Source of the DNA: Fuscibacter oryzae | GTDB taxonomy: Bacteria; Pseudomonadota; Alphaproteobacteria; Rhodobacterales; Rhodobacteraceae | NCBI RefSeq assembly: GCF_016765795.1 | Contig: NZ_JAESVP010000008.1 | Span: 95,978-159,977, forward strand | Direction of reading: 5' to 3' | Length of the DNA: 64,000 bases | Shown: positions 27,801-34,527 of the stretch, one piece after another | Position numbering within the stretch: position 1 is the first letter of the stretch | Layout: each line of letters starts with the position of its first letter | Program-made: the position numbers and the translations under genes | Notes under the pieces: generated by a model | Told to the model about the DNA's origin: nothing | Databases searched by the model: none | Seen by the model: the letters and a program-made list of their open reading frames with translations, nothing else

Positions 27801-28143
27801 CCACCCGCCCCGCCCCGCTGTCAATTGGGTCCCCGCCAAGGGCGTGCGCTGTTGCGTGCACCTCGGTCCGCGCGTCCTTGTGGAGGTGGAAATGGCCGAG
27901 TTCATGCGCGATGACTACGTGCTCGTTTATTGCCTCCTGACCCGTCGCGACATTCACGATCTCTGAAAGGCGATCAAGCGAGCCAAGTACGCCGGGCGCG
28001 AGCGCGATACGTCGTAGTTGGAGGTCTTCCGCAGCTAAGCCGCCAAAAACAAGCGCTGCCGCTCGCCGGTCGCCATTAGCGCGACCCAGTGCAGCGAGAT
28101 GGGCCTCGCGCGCCTTTCGCCGAACATCGATCCATGCATCCAC
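24832..28143 (-). CDS. ImmA/IrrE protease - UvrD helicase - Fe-S RecB-like fusion (1103 aa)
   Basis: Residues 1 to about 180 form an ImmA/IrrE zinc protease with HELGH (80-84) and a downstream E/D in the KEVQADVFAGEFLCP helix. Residues about 190-830 are an SF1A UvrD/Rep helicase: Q motif LDKSQREAV, Walker A AGPGTGKT (212-219), DEYQD, TNYRS, MTIHGSKGLEF, FFVAMSRARDH. The C-terminal about 220 residues look like a RecB/Cas4-type Fe-S nuclease module, with one Cys in YIDCPARY and CPGCPYYLTC at the very end. The expected D-x-K of the nuclease core reads RVRTGK, so cleavage activity is doubtful. GTG 28143 has GAGGA upstream. The gene follows the HTH gene by three bases and precedes bilA by 82 bases. 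Confidence 0.8.
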   Translation of the reverse strand: MDAWIDVRRKAREAHLAALGRANGDRRAAALVFGGLAAEDLQLRRIALAPGVLGSLDRLSEIVNVATGQEAINEHVVIAHELGHFHLHKDARTEVHATAHALGGDPIDSGAGRVEGYSPSERKEVQADVFAGEFLCPADWLRKEFVDNGRGATDVAAELGLPVALVTSQMARALLLPPLRDAAPLPATELIGLDKSQREAVEWNAGPLLLDAGPGTGKTRTLVSRITHLLAQNVRPTEFLALTFSNRAAEEMRERISAADPEAAIQMWVGTFHAFGLELIKKWPSALGFSASVRVLDQTGSIAVLEENLEKLDLVHFQNLYEPAYELAPVLRAISRCKDELVSPDDYAHAAGEAKRAASGDEANEAADKMLEFAHIYRVYDQALREANAVDFGDLIQLSITLINVNPDVREYVSGFKHVLVDEYQDVNFASAQLLQAFAGANPNLWVVADPRQSIYRFRGAEPDNVAQFVNDFQGARRALSTNYRSTRPIVSAFERFANNEMNSAGTWKVKRTEPGSIGMLVAPSAREEAEGIRDRIEALRAEGIALADQVILARSHLTLARITAPLEAMNVPLLYLGDLFERPEIRDLLSLLALDAESGAIGLARLAGLSEYGVLRVDALALVKWSRANEIGVLDALTRTADVPDLSDRGRVGLARLGVQLSGMLHASPWTMLTTWLFERSNYLRPLLVRQDPAAQQQLVAIYQFLKVTAEFGAIGERSRRRFLARIRRIEALNEDTAYRAISSEATDMDAVRVMTIHGSKGLEFRGVHLPGIATMYMPSSRKPVRIPPPPSLARLAMGADDHDNEERSLFFVAMSRARDHLALSRADRYTSRAASASKFLGVLGPLTTTHRSPTPQPSGQTGLTRALHPLVAYAATDLDTYIDCPARYGYQAADGLQGGPEGSAYVSFHGCVYRTVGWMEAERAAGNSVSVTSALVRLEADWKSSGPTKHPFEKYYRGIARQMIERMAETVLAETGHYDRREWTVPLDGRSITLIPDRVIMGVDGTVTVQRVRTGKKSKSEHNKAIYALLRLGVRQLYPGRRSVVETYYLASGERVAQPFKDDGKLLERYSEAIASIEAGDFHPEVGRNCPGCPYYLTCGG

Positions 28144-28146
28144 GCC

Positions 28147-28764
28147 CTAGTCCTCTTCAAGCCAATACCGCATCCGCTCCGGCGACATGCCGCTGCTCTC
28201 AATGCTTTCCCGATAGCTGAGTTGTAAGATCTGTGGTGGTCCGGAGGCCTTAGCCTCACCAAGACGCGGATGGGCCAGTGAATAATTGACCTCACGATCG
28301 AACATAACTTGATCGAGTCCAAGTGCGCCCATAATGGCGCACGAAAACCGCCTACCAATCGGTGGGACAATCCAACCATTGAAAAGGTCGCCGATGGGCG
28401 CTCGTGCGATGTCCATACGGGCTGCAATCGCCGACACCTTGATGCCTCGGTTCTGCATTCGCACCCAAAACCCAACCGCCGGTTCGTCGTCCCGCTCCGC
28501 TTCGTCCGTAGTGCTGTATATGATGTTAAGCGCGAGGCTACGCGCGCGCGCGAGCGCCTGGTCGTCCACGTCCGCCGCCAAGTCGTCAGCGTCGTTCAGG
28601 GCCGCCCAGTCGCGCGCAATCGCGGCGTGCGCCCGGATATCGTCGGCATATGCCGGGAACCTTCCCACCCATTCGAAAATCTCGGCGGCCGTGGGTTCCG
28701 GGCAGGCGACATGAAAACTGTAAAGGACCTGATCTCGATCTTGCGTGTTGATCTTCATCATCAT
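28147..28764 (-). CDS. HTH protein upstream of the ImmA-helicase gene (205 aa)
   Basis: The central part (about residues 98-150) reads VRMQNRGIKVSAIAARMDIARAPIGDLFNGWIVPP, an XRE/lambda-repressor-like helix-turn-helix. The N-terminal about 90 residues are acidic and helical; the tail is not recognised. ImmA-type proteases usually cleave an HTH repressor encoded beside them (as ImmA/ImmR of ICEBs1), so this is the natural substrate candidate for the next gene's protease domain; that is inference. Three ATG codons in a row overlap the stop of the sigma-like gene; the third (28758) has the best spacing to GGGAG. Confidence 0.65.
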   Translation of the reverse strand: MMMKINTQDRDQVLYSFHVACPEPTAAEIFEWVGRFPAYADDIRAHAAIARDWAALNDADDLAADVDDQALARARSLALNIIYSTTDEAERDDEPAVGFWVRMQNRGIKVSAIAARMDIARAPIGDLFNGWIVPPIGRRFSCAIMGALGLDQVMFDREVNYSLAHPRLGEAKASGPPQILQLSYRESIESSGMSPERMRYWLEED

Positions 28765-29552
28765 TCTCCCGTAGTGCGCCGCTGCAATGTTTGAACTTCT
28801 GGGACTTGTGTGAGTAGGAACTCGCGGACTTCTTCGATCCAGTGCTCCACAGTCTTCCGATCTACGCCAAGGGTGCGTGCGATCGTTAACGCCGCCTTGC
28901 CCCCGATCGGCACAAAGTCCATGTGGAGCTGAAAAGCTAGGCGTTTCCGCGGGTCGATCACCTGCGCAACAATACGCTTCACGTCGATGTCTTCGATCAT
29001 CGTGTCAACCCCAGCAAGGATTCCCGGGTCGGGTCGCTGGACTCCGTCACCCGACAGTTCTTCGCGCTCGAAGAACGCATCGGAATCCACTTGGTTGACC
29101 TCGGGAACTCGCACAAGGGCCCCGAGCGGTGAGCCGTCATTTGGCTGGGTACGCCTGCCCGGCTTGATCACCGCCGCTTGCTGTTCCGCCGACAATGCGT
29201 CTTTTAGCCGGAACAGTAGTCGTGACGCAAACGCGGTCCGATAGCCCTTGGCATCCGCGCACGTCGTGTCGCAATTCGCGGCAAAGAAGCTTGCATGGAC
29301 CCTGTCGATGATGTCGTTGCCCTCGTTGGGCCTGTTGCGCCCGACCCGGCGGCGGAGAGTTCGGTAAACCATGTCCGACAAGTAACCGGCCATCAGTTCC
29401 CGAAGATGCCGGTCGCGTCCCCCGGCATCTTGAAACGCCGCGATGATCTCCTCGGCTGTAAACTGGCTCAGTTGCTTCGCGCTTACAATTGCGAGCCACG
29501 CGTCCACGTCCGTGGACGGTGGCGGCTTTCTATTGTTGGTCTTGATCACCAT
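28761..29552 (-). CDS. Sigma-factor-like protein, first gene of the Bil-linked operon (263 aa)
   Basis: The C-terminus (about residues 200-250) has RKRLAFQLHMDFVPIGGKAALTIARTLGVDRKTVEHWIEEVREFL, a region-4-like HTH as in ECF sigma factors. The N-terminal portion (LMAGYLSDMVYRTLRRRVGRNRP, then IIDRVHASFFA) could be a divergent region 2. It may drive transcription of the operon it heads, or be a repurposed DNA-binding protein. GAGGG sits nine bases before the ATG. Overlap with the HTH gene at 28761-28764 shows tight coupling. Confidence 0.6.
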   Translation of the reverse strand: MVIKTNNRKPPPSTDVDAWLAIVSAKQLSQFTAEEIIAAFQDAGGRDRHLRELMAGYLSDMVYRTLRRRVGRNRPNEGNDIIDRVHASFFAANCDTTCADAKGYRTAFASRLLFRLKDALSAEQQAAVIKPGRRTQPNDGSPLGALVRVPEVNQVDSDAFFEREELSGDGVQRPDPGILAGVDTMIEDIDVKRIVAQVIDPRKRLAFQLHMDFVPIGGKAALTIARTLGVDRKTVEHWIEEVREFLLTQVPEVQTLQRRTTGE

Positions 29553-30075
29553 CGACTGTGGCCCTCATTGAGCATCTGAAGTGCAGCGGCGCGAGGATGA
29601 AAAAATGGGAAATTCGGTCGCTGAAATCTCATATTCGGGACAAACTCGCTAAAATCGGCCATACGCTGACACTAGGTGAGTTCGGCCCCGCGCAGAACAA
29701 CAATTCCGCTGTTGAGCCCCGCGAAGTTACGCCCCTTTTCGTCCTGATGCGCCCGAGCACCAACGACCGCCCGTACCGGGGACAACGGCGTCCATCTGCC
29801 GCCAAGCATCGGCCTTGAGGGCGTGAAGCGCGCAAAGCAAAGCGACCGTCGGTGTTGGCGTCTGCTTTTGGGTGCTTAGTCGGCATTCTGAAACACTTTG
29901 AATGATGGCAGCCTTCGGCGCTGAGCCGGCCATTGGTTTCCACTGCAGAGGCCGTCAGCTTCACACCAACAATGCCAAATTATTACATAATCATCATTAT
30001 CAGAAATTTAGTAATGCGTTGATTTTAATATATAAATATCCGATTTAGAACTGCCATGCGTCACTCAGACTCTTG
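29553..30075. other. Promoter-side intergenic region of the Bil-linked operon
   Basis: About 520 bases with no convincing gene. Bases 29970-30055 are strikingly AT-rich against the surrounding high-GC DNA, as expected for a promoter or for recently acquired DNA. A 111-codon open frame on the minus strand (29629-29964) lacks recognisable features. Confidence 0.4.
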
Positions 30076-30486
30076 TTACGCCTGGCTCAACCAGTTTTCG
30101 AGCTGAAGGCCCCGTATCCGGGTGAACTCGCCTGTGTTTGCCGTGACCAGAACGGCTCCGAGGGAATAAGCATGTGCAGCAATCAGAAGGCCGTTCGGCC
30201 CGATGGGCTTCCCGGCAGCCTCCAACTCGGCCCGGATCCCGCCATAATCGGCATCGGCCGGCACATCGAAGGCAAGCACCTGGATGCTGCCAAGAATGGC
30301 TTCGACATTGGCAAGTAGTTTGGCTGATCCTTTTCGGGCACAGCCGTAGCGAAGCTCCGCGGCCGTGATGACGCTGACGCAGATGGCCTCTGACCCAACC
30401 CTGACGATATGCCGCAGTACGAGACCTCGCGGGTTGCGGACCAGGTCGGACACGATGTTCGTGTCCAGCATGTAGAGCCGGCTCAC
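30076..30486 (-). CDS. vapC: VapC-type PIN-domain toxin with a substituted acidic residue (136 aa)
   Basis: A PIN-domain ribonuclease of the VapC/FitB type: Asp8 in MLDTNIVSD, Glu44 in TAAELRYG, and the C-terminal LVTANTGEF and GLQLENW. The usual GPNDLLIAAHA box reads GPNGLLIAAHA, so the third catalytic acid (position 99) is Gly, explained by a single GAC to GGC change. VapC toxins cleave tRNA or rRNA; with an acid missing this copy may be weakened or dead while still binding VapB. The start overlaps the vapB stop by four bases. Confidence 0.85.
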   Translation of the reverse strand: MSRLYMLDTNIVSDLVRNPRGLVLRHIVRVGSEAICVSVITAAELRYGCARKGSAKLLANVEAILGSIQVLAFDVPADADYGGIRAELEAAGKPIGPNGLLIAAHAYSLGAVLVTANTGEFTRIRGLQLENWLSQA

Positions 30487-30752
30487 AGATCGACCGCGAG
30501 CAATGGCAACAGGGTATCGTCGATGTCGGGGAACTGATCTTCCGGCCCAAGCGGCTCAAGATCTGCCAGCACGGCAAGAAGGCTCCGGCGCCGAACCGGT
30601 TCCAGGATGAGGCGATCACCGTCCCGGTGGATCATCACGCGATCACCCGGCATTTCGAAATCTGCCGGAATGCGCACGGCCTGGCTCTTGTTGTTGCGGA
30701 AGAGCTTGGCTTCCCGGCCCGGCAAGTGATCATGGGTGTGAGGTTGCGGCAT
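30483..30752 (-). CDS. vapB: VapB antitoxin, AbrB/SpoVT type (89 aa)
   Basis: The core KLFRNNKSQAVRIPADFEMPGDRVMIHRDGDRLILEPV is the swapped-hairpin DNA-binding fold of VapB/MazE antitoxins. The C-terminal acidic tail (LGPEDQFPDIDD) should wrap VapC. GGGAGG precedes the ATG by five bases. As in most vapBC operons it is translated first and probably represses its own promoter with VapC. Confidence 0.85.
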   Translation of the reverse strand: MPQPHTHDHLPGREAKLFRNNKSQAVRIPADFEMPGDRVMIHRDGDRLILEPVRRRSLLAVLADLEPLGPEDQFPDIDDTLLPLLAVDL

Positions 30753-30763
30753 GGCGGCCTCCC

Positions 30764-30786
30764 TTGCATATGCATAAGCATATACA
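30764..30786. promoter_or_regulatory. Palindromic operator/promoter of vapBC
   Basis: TGCATATGCA (30765-30774) is a perfect palindrome, and the following AAGCATATAC repeats its half-site. The region sits 12-34 bases upstream of the vapB ATG and has TATG/TATA elements suitable for a -10 box, the expected place for VapBC autorepression. Confidence 0.5.
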
Positions 30787-30820
30787 GCGGCGCTGTGCGA
30801 TTTTCAAGGTCCATGCGTTC

Positions 30821-31172
30821 TTAGCAAGAAACGCAGCCTCTGAACTCTGCACCTTTCGGCCCCGCACCCAATGGCTCCCAATCCTGCCCGCCAAAGGCAA
30901 CAAGCGCGATCTGAAGCACGTCGCCTTGGAGGTCGGCGCGGAACACGCTGGTCAAGCGATGGCCGCGTCCGCCGTGCCGGACCAGCCATCCGTCGAGCGA
31001 ACCAGCAAGACGCATGCCAGACGTCGGGTTTGCAGCGATGTCGCGGATGAGATCGTCGATTTTTTCAAGCTGACGTGCGGTGGCGTCGAAGTCGCCCTGC
31101 GTCACCTCGACGATACGGTCCACGAATCCGATCAGGCCACGCTCGACCAGCGGATGCTTTGCTCTGGCGCAT
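30821..31172 (-). CDS. RelE/ParE-superfamily toxin, possible frameshift at its start
   Basis: From GTG 31123 the frame encodes 100 residues with FDATARQLEKIDDLIRDIAANP, GWLVRHGGRGHRLTSVFRADLQGDVLQIALVAFGGQDW, a pattern of a ParE/RelE-like toxin subgroup. Coding similarity continues 5' of that GTG (KHPLVERGLIGFVDR), but there the frame has no start codon before the antitoxin stop. An ATG overlapping the antitoxin stop (TGATG, 31172-31170) is off by one base; losing one C of the following CGCC would restore it. The gene is therefore either frameshifted or starts at an unusual codon. It lies directly downstream of a matching antitoxin gene. Confidence 0.6.
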
Positions 31173-31465
31173 CAGGATTTCGCGCGGCTCTCTTTGGCGG
31201 ACTTGAGCCGGACCAGGTATTCGCGCGCGTAGGATGTGAAGGTTTCAACTACCGCCACCGGTTCCCATTGATCAGCTGGCCAAGCGAGGCGCCGTTGCAC
31301 CTCCGCTTCCAGCATTTGGAGTTCGCGCTCCCTCGCCGCCTTCGCACGGGCCATTTCACCAGAGACCGCGGCGCTGACATTGGGATATTCGCCGGCCTCG
31401 ACCAGCTCCCTGGCGAAGGCGAAATCGGCATTGGTGAAGCTCACGCTCTGCTTATGGGCAGTCAT
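31172..31465 (-). CDS. ParD-like antitoxin (97 aa)
   Basis: The N-terminus MTAHKQSVSFTNADFAFARELVEAGEYPNVSAAVSGEMARAKA is a ribbon-helix-helix domain of the ParD type (beta-strand, then two helices separated by GEYPNVS). The C-terminal part is charged and helical, suited to toxin binding. GAGG lies upstream of the ATG, and an inverted-repeat operator overlaps the promoter. It precedes the toxin gene in the usual antitoxin-toxin order. Confidence 0.75.
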   Translation of the reverse strand: MTAHKQSVSFTNADFAFARELVEAGEYPNVSAAVSGEMARAKAARERELQMLEAEVQRRLAWPADQWEPVAVVETFTSYAREYLVRLKSAKESRAKS

Positions 31466-31480
31466 CTTGGACCTCGAACT

Positions 31481-31499
31481 GGTGTTCCAATGGGACACC
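31481..31499. promoter_or_regulatory. Inverted-repeat operator upstream of the ParD-like gene
   Basis: GGTGTTCC (31481-31488) and GGGACACC (31492-31499) form a near-perfect inverted repeat (7 of 8) around AAT, 16 bases upstream of the antitoxin start. Ribbon-helix-helix antitoxins bind such sites to autoregulate. Confidence 0.5.
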
Positions 31500-31568
31500 G
31501 TAGCGCAGACTCCAGATTCAGGGAATCGATGGTTGGCTTCGGGAACCAAGCCGGTGTTGGCACCTTCC

Positions 31569-31904
31569 CTAATGGAAAGGCAGCTGCTGACCCAAAGAGC
31601 CCTCTGGCAGCAAACCTGCCCAGAAACGTTGCAGCACAGCTTCTGCCTTGAGCGGCTCGGGGTGACCGTGCAAGAGGGCCAGCGCAAGAACGCGGCAAGC
31701 CTCGGAGCCGATGGTGCGGTAGGCGGTCAGGCCATACTGAAGGAGCACATTGTAGGCTGGCAGTCTTGCCAGTTCCTGGTCGGTTGCCTCTGCATTGCAG
31801 CTGACCAGCACCCAGAACTCTAGCCGGCGCTCCTCGAATTCTGCCCAGATTGAACGGCCTTCCGGCATCGGGGCTGCCGAGCGCGCGCCTGTTTTCATAT
31901 CCAT
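31569..31904 (-). CDS. Hypothetical protein downstream of luxI (111 aa)
   Basis: No family recognised. The predicted protein is helical with FWVLVSCNAEATDQELARLPAYNVLLQYGLTAYRTIGSEA and a Leu/Ala-rich C-terminal half; no signal peptide or membrane segment. A clear GAGG ribosome site seven bases before ATG 31904 and position 55 bases after luxI argue that it is real and in the luxI transcript. It could be an accessory of quorum sensing or transfer control. Confidence 0.55.
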   Translation of the reverse strand: MDMKTGARSAAPMPEGRSIWAEFEERRLEFWVLVSCNAEATDQELARLPAYNVLLQYGLTAYRTIGSEACRVLALALLHGHPEPLKAEAVLQRFWAGLLPEGSLGQQLPFH

Positions 31905-31959
31905 CTTTTACCTCGTTCTTGATGTGCTCGCGGGCTGCGCCAGTTGGCGAGCGGGCCTA

Positions 31960-32586
31960 TCAGATAATCGTCAAGTGTTGTGCATCTTGCGGTGTGGAGG
32001 CCCATTCCGTTTCTCTTGTTGGACAGGCAAAGGCCAGAAACCGGCCAGATCTATTGGAGACAACATTTCCCAAAGCCCTGGGTGCGTAGCCGTAGCTGCG
32101 CGCCATGCGCATAAAGCCAGGCCCGCCCAGAAAAAGGCACTGTTTGCCTCCCCGATCGCGAATGTAATCATTTGCGGCATCAAGGACCCGGCGGGCCGCG
32201 ACAGGCGATGCGCTGTCAGACACGAGCCGGGTAAGCTCCCAAGATTCCGCATCTGTTGGTGGCTCATCCCAGCACAGGTCTTGCGGCAGATCGATGATAC
32301 CTCTCACGGCATCCCGGATCATATAGCTATAGCTTACCGTCCCTGAGCCGATGCTGACATCACATCGCAGCAGGCGTGCGCCGGCAACGACCCGATCGCC
32401 TTCGTGCGCGATGACATAAGTGGCGTGGCCTAGGGTGTCGTATTGTTCGAATTCGATGTCTTCGTGGCTCCGCAACGACCAGTCCATCTGATCAATGAAC
32501 ACGCGCCGCCGCAGAACCAGAAATGCGCGCACCAAATCCCATCGCGCAGGGGCTTCCGCAATGGAAGTCACTGATACTTCTAACAT
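31960..32586 (-). CDS. luxI: LuxI-type acyl-homoserine lactone synthase (208 aa)
   Basis: Shows the autoinducer synthase pattern: LRRRVFIDQMDW (conserved R, F and W near residues 28-36), EFEQYDTLGHATYVI with its acidic pair, and VVAGARLLRC with the conserved Arg (about 71). It makes an acyl-homoserine lactone from S-adenosylmethionine and an acyl-carrier substrate; chain length cannot be read. It is divergent from luxR with a perfect lux box between, so signal amplification by LuxR is expected. It is embedded among transfer and stability genes, so the signal probably gates conjugation. Confidence 0.9.
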   Translation of the reverse strand: MLEVSVTSIAEAPARWDLVRAFLVLRRRVFIDQMDWSLRSHEDIEFEQYDTLGHATYVIAHEGDRVVAGARLLRCDVSIGSGTVSYSYMIRDAVRGIIDLPQDLCWDEPPTDAESWELTRLVSDSASPVAARRVLDAANDYIRDRGGKQCLFLGGPGFMRMARSYGYAPRALGNVVSNRSGRFLAFACPTRETEWASTPQDAQHLTII

Positions 32587-32647
32587 ATTCTTACACCTTT
32601 GGCTTGTGTTGCCGAAGGAAATACATCAAAGGGGAGTTTCCACCAGT

Positions 32648-32669
32648 GCCTTACCTTTTATGGTAAGGC
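32648..32669. promoter_or_regulatory. Perfect lux box between luxI and luxR
   Basis: Two 8-base arms, GCCTTACC and GGTAAGGC, form an exact inverted repeat around TTTTAT. It lies 62 bases from the luxI start and 20 bases before the luxR start, the expected site for the LuxR dimer controlling both genes. Confidence 0.75.
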
Positions 32670-32688
32670 TTCATGCCGAGTTGTTTTG

Positions 32689-33375
32689 ATGTCTATGTTA
32701 GCCCGTCTCGTTCCAGGTTTTTCCCAGATTGACGAAGCCCTCCGCGCGATTGCACCCTCGGGATATATCCTTGCGCTGAACGTTCGATATATGGCCCCGG
32801 AGTTTTATCATGTGACCTATCCCGCGGAGTGGGTCGAAACCTACAACAACCGGCGCTACGTGATGTTCGATCCCATAATTCTCTGGAGCATCGTCAGCAC
32901 AGGCGCAAAACGTTGGAGCGAGATATCGGTCGCCGGGATGAAAGCGACCTCGCTGCGCGTCCTCAATGAAGCTCGGGCATATGATCTTAATTTCGGGGTG
33001 ATGATCGTGGCCCGAAATGCCGCCGCAGAGAATGAGAAATGCCTGTTCTCCGCCTCTCGCCCTGATCGCGAATTCACGGACGACGAAATCGAAACGCTGG
33101 ACGAGATATTCCACCATCTTCTGTGGGCCGTCGGCAAGCATGCCGGTCTCGCAGCTACTGAGCGGAGTGCACTTCAGGGACTTGCCGAGGGCCTGAGCCA
33201 GGAGGAGGTTGCGCTCAGGGACGGGGTTAGCAAGGACACCATCAAGAAGCGCATCGAGCGCGCCAGGAAAACTCTGGGCGCGGTGAATGCAACCCAGGCA
33301 GTTGCGATTGCCCTGATGAAAGGGCTGGTAACGCTTGACCATGTCGAGGCCTACCGCTTTACCAAGAAATGCTAG
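32689..33375 (+). CDS. luxR: LuxR-family quorum-sensing regulator (228 aa)
   Basis: The N-terminal domain (about 1-150) is an autoinducer-binding domain: IALN..Y, the WVETYNNRRYVMFDPII segment and RWSEI place the W, Y and D pocket residues. The C-terminal GerE-type HTH reads LQGLAEGLSQEEVALRDGVSKDTIKKRIERARKTLG. It should bind the lux box 20 bases upstream of its own start and probably the second box at 36129. ATG 32689 (MSMLARLVPG) gives the expected domain start. Confidence 0.9.
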   Translation: MSMLARLVPGFSQIDEALRAIAPSGYILALNVRYMAPEFYHVTYPAEWVETYNNRRYVMFDPIILWSIVSTGAKRWSEISVAGMKATSLRVLNEARAYDLNFGVMIVARNAAAENEKCLFSASRPDREFTDDEIETLDEIFHHLLWAVGKHAGLAATERSALQGLAEGLSQEEVALRDGVSKDTIKKRIERARKTLGAVNATQAVAIALMKGLVTLDHVEAYRFTKKC

Positions 33376-33427
33376 GATGTTTGGTCCAAAGGATTGGCAT
33401 TCAGACTGGATCGCGGCGCCTTTGGGT

Positions 33428-33661
33428 TCAGGCCGCAGGCCGATATCCACGCCCTTGCTTTGCATGAATCAAGCTGGAAGCCGCTGCTTCCGCAAGCGCG
33501 GTCGACGGATACGAGGCCACTAGACATTGCCCCCTGCCCCCGATGCGACCCCAGCGACGTTCAACAACCACTTCGCCAAAAAGATCTGAAAGCACCTCGA
33601 CCCGGTAAAACCGGGCCATGTTCAGATCAGGATCGACGCGGTGGAGCACATAGCACGACAT
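33428..33661 (-). CDS. WGR-domain protein (77 aa)
   Basis: Nearly the whole protein is a WGR domain: YVLHRVDPDLNMARFYRVEV followed by VVERRWGRIGGRGQCL with the W-G-R core. WGR domains bind nucleic acids and occur in PARPs, but free-standing small WGR proteins are common on alphaproteobacterial plasmids with unknown role. AGAGG lies five bases before the ATG. Confidence 0.75.
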   Translation of the reverse strand: MSCYVLHRVDPDLNMARFYRVEVLSDLFGEVVVERRWGRIGGRGQCLVASYPSTALAEAAASSLIHAKQGRGYRPAA

Positions 33662-33740
33662 AGAAGCCTCTTGTCACCAGGATGTGCCCTCCGCCCTGCC
33701 CTGTCCAATCAGAAATTTGAATCGAAGCGCCACTACCGAT

Positions 33741-33938
33741 TCAGGATGCTGATACATTGCCCTTCTCGTCGATGATGTCTTCAACCCACATCACTCCAAA
33801 GATGGACTTGGGGTTGATATGCCATGCCATCGTCAGAAGGCCGTCTTGCCCGCGGAAACGTTCGCCAATCAGTACTGGCCCATCCGCGTCCTTGACCCAG
33901 ATCCGTGCGTCCAAGGAGCCAGAGGTTTCATCGTACAT
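33741..33938 (-). CDS. Small hypothetical protein (65 aa)
   Basis: ATG 33938 (MYDETSGSLDARIWVKD) has GGAGG seven bases upstream, which selects this start over upstream ATGs at 33962 and 33998. The protein has alternating strand-like segments (RIWVKDADGPVLIGERF, GVMWVEDIID) and no known domain. It may be real given its ribosome site. Confidence 0.45.
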   Translation of the reverse strand: MYDETSGSLDARIWVKDADGPVLIGERFRGQDGLLTMAWHINPKSIFGVMWVEDIIDEKGNVSAS

Positions 33939-34062
33939 GCTCGGGCCTCCGGTAGAAAACATGCGCTGACACGGTGGACAGTAGGCCTGTCGAAACATAT
34001 CTGTTGATGTCAATAGTAGTGTAATGATGCCATCGAAATTCGCTCGAAAGGTTTCCCTGTCT

Positions 34063-34488
34063 ATGCATGTTCGGTCTCTCGCTCTCTGCGCTTTCACATT
34101 GATGTCTGTTTCTGCCCCGGCCCTAGCGCTCGACAGCTGGGCCACCACAACAGAACGCGGCCTGCCGGTTATGAGCCTGACACAGGGTCAAGGGTCCGTT
34201 CGGATCATCTGCGATCCTGATCGTCTCTTCGGGCCAACACCGAATGGTGCAGTGATCGTGGCACTGCCCAAGGACAAGGCCCCGATCAACGTGGCATTTC
34301 TGGCCAAGACGGGCGAGCAGGCCCGGTTCACCATCTCGAACGGCAGCACTGCGCAGGCCAAGGCCGATGCAGCGGAATGGGCCAAGATGGTCGAAATCCT
34401 GCGCAAGGGCGGAGAATTCGCAGTGGTCTCTGCCCATGACAGCCTGAGCTTCGAGACCGCGCCTTTGCCCAACCTCGCCTGCGAGTGA
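34063..34488 (+). CDS. Secreted protein of unknown function (141 aa)
   Basis: The first about 24 residues, MHVRSLALCAFTLMSVSAPALALDSW, form a Sec signal peptide with an A-L-A cleavage site. The mature part has SLTQGQGSVRIICDPDRLF, AFLAKTGEQARF and two Cys residues that may pair in the periplasm. The pattern is like small periplasmic proteins of unknown function. An earlier in-frame ATG at 34024 would lengthen the N-terminus and spoil the signal peptide. Confidence 0.6.
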   Translation: MHVRSLALCAFTLMSVSAPALALDSWATTTERGLPVMSLTQGQGSVRIICDPDRLFGPTPNGAVIVALPKDKAPINVAFLAKTGEQARFTISNGSTAQAKADAAEWAKMVEILRKGGEFAVVSAHDSLSFETAPLPNLACE

Positions 34489-34527
34489 CCTTGGGCGTAT
34501 GCAAAAGCTGCTTTGCATCTTTGATCT

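Noticed and set aside
29629..29964. 111-codon minus-strand ORF upstream of the sigma-like gene
   Set aside because: Arg/Ser/Gly-rich composition typical of random GC-rich frames, no ribosome site and no family pattern.
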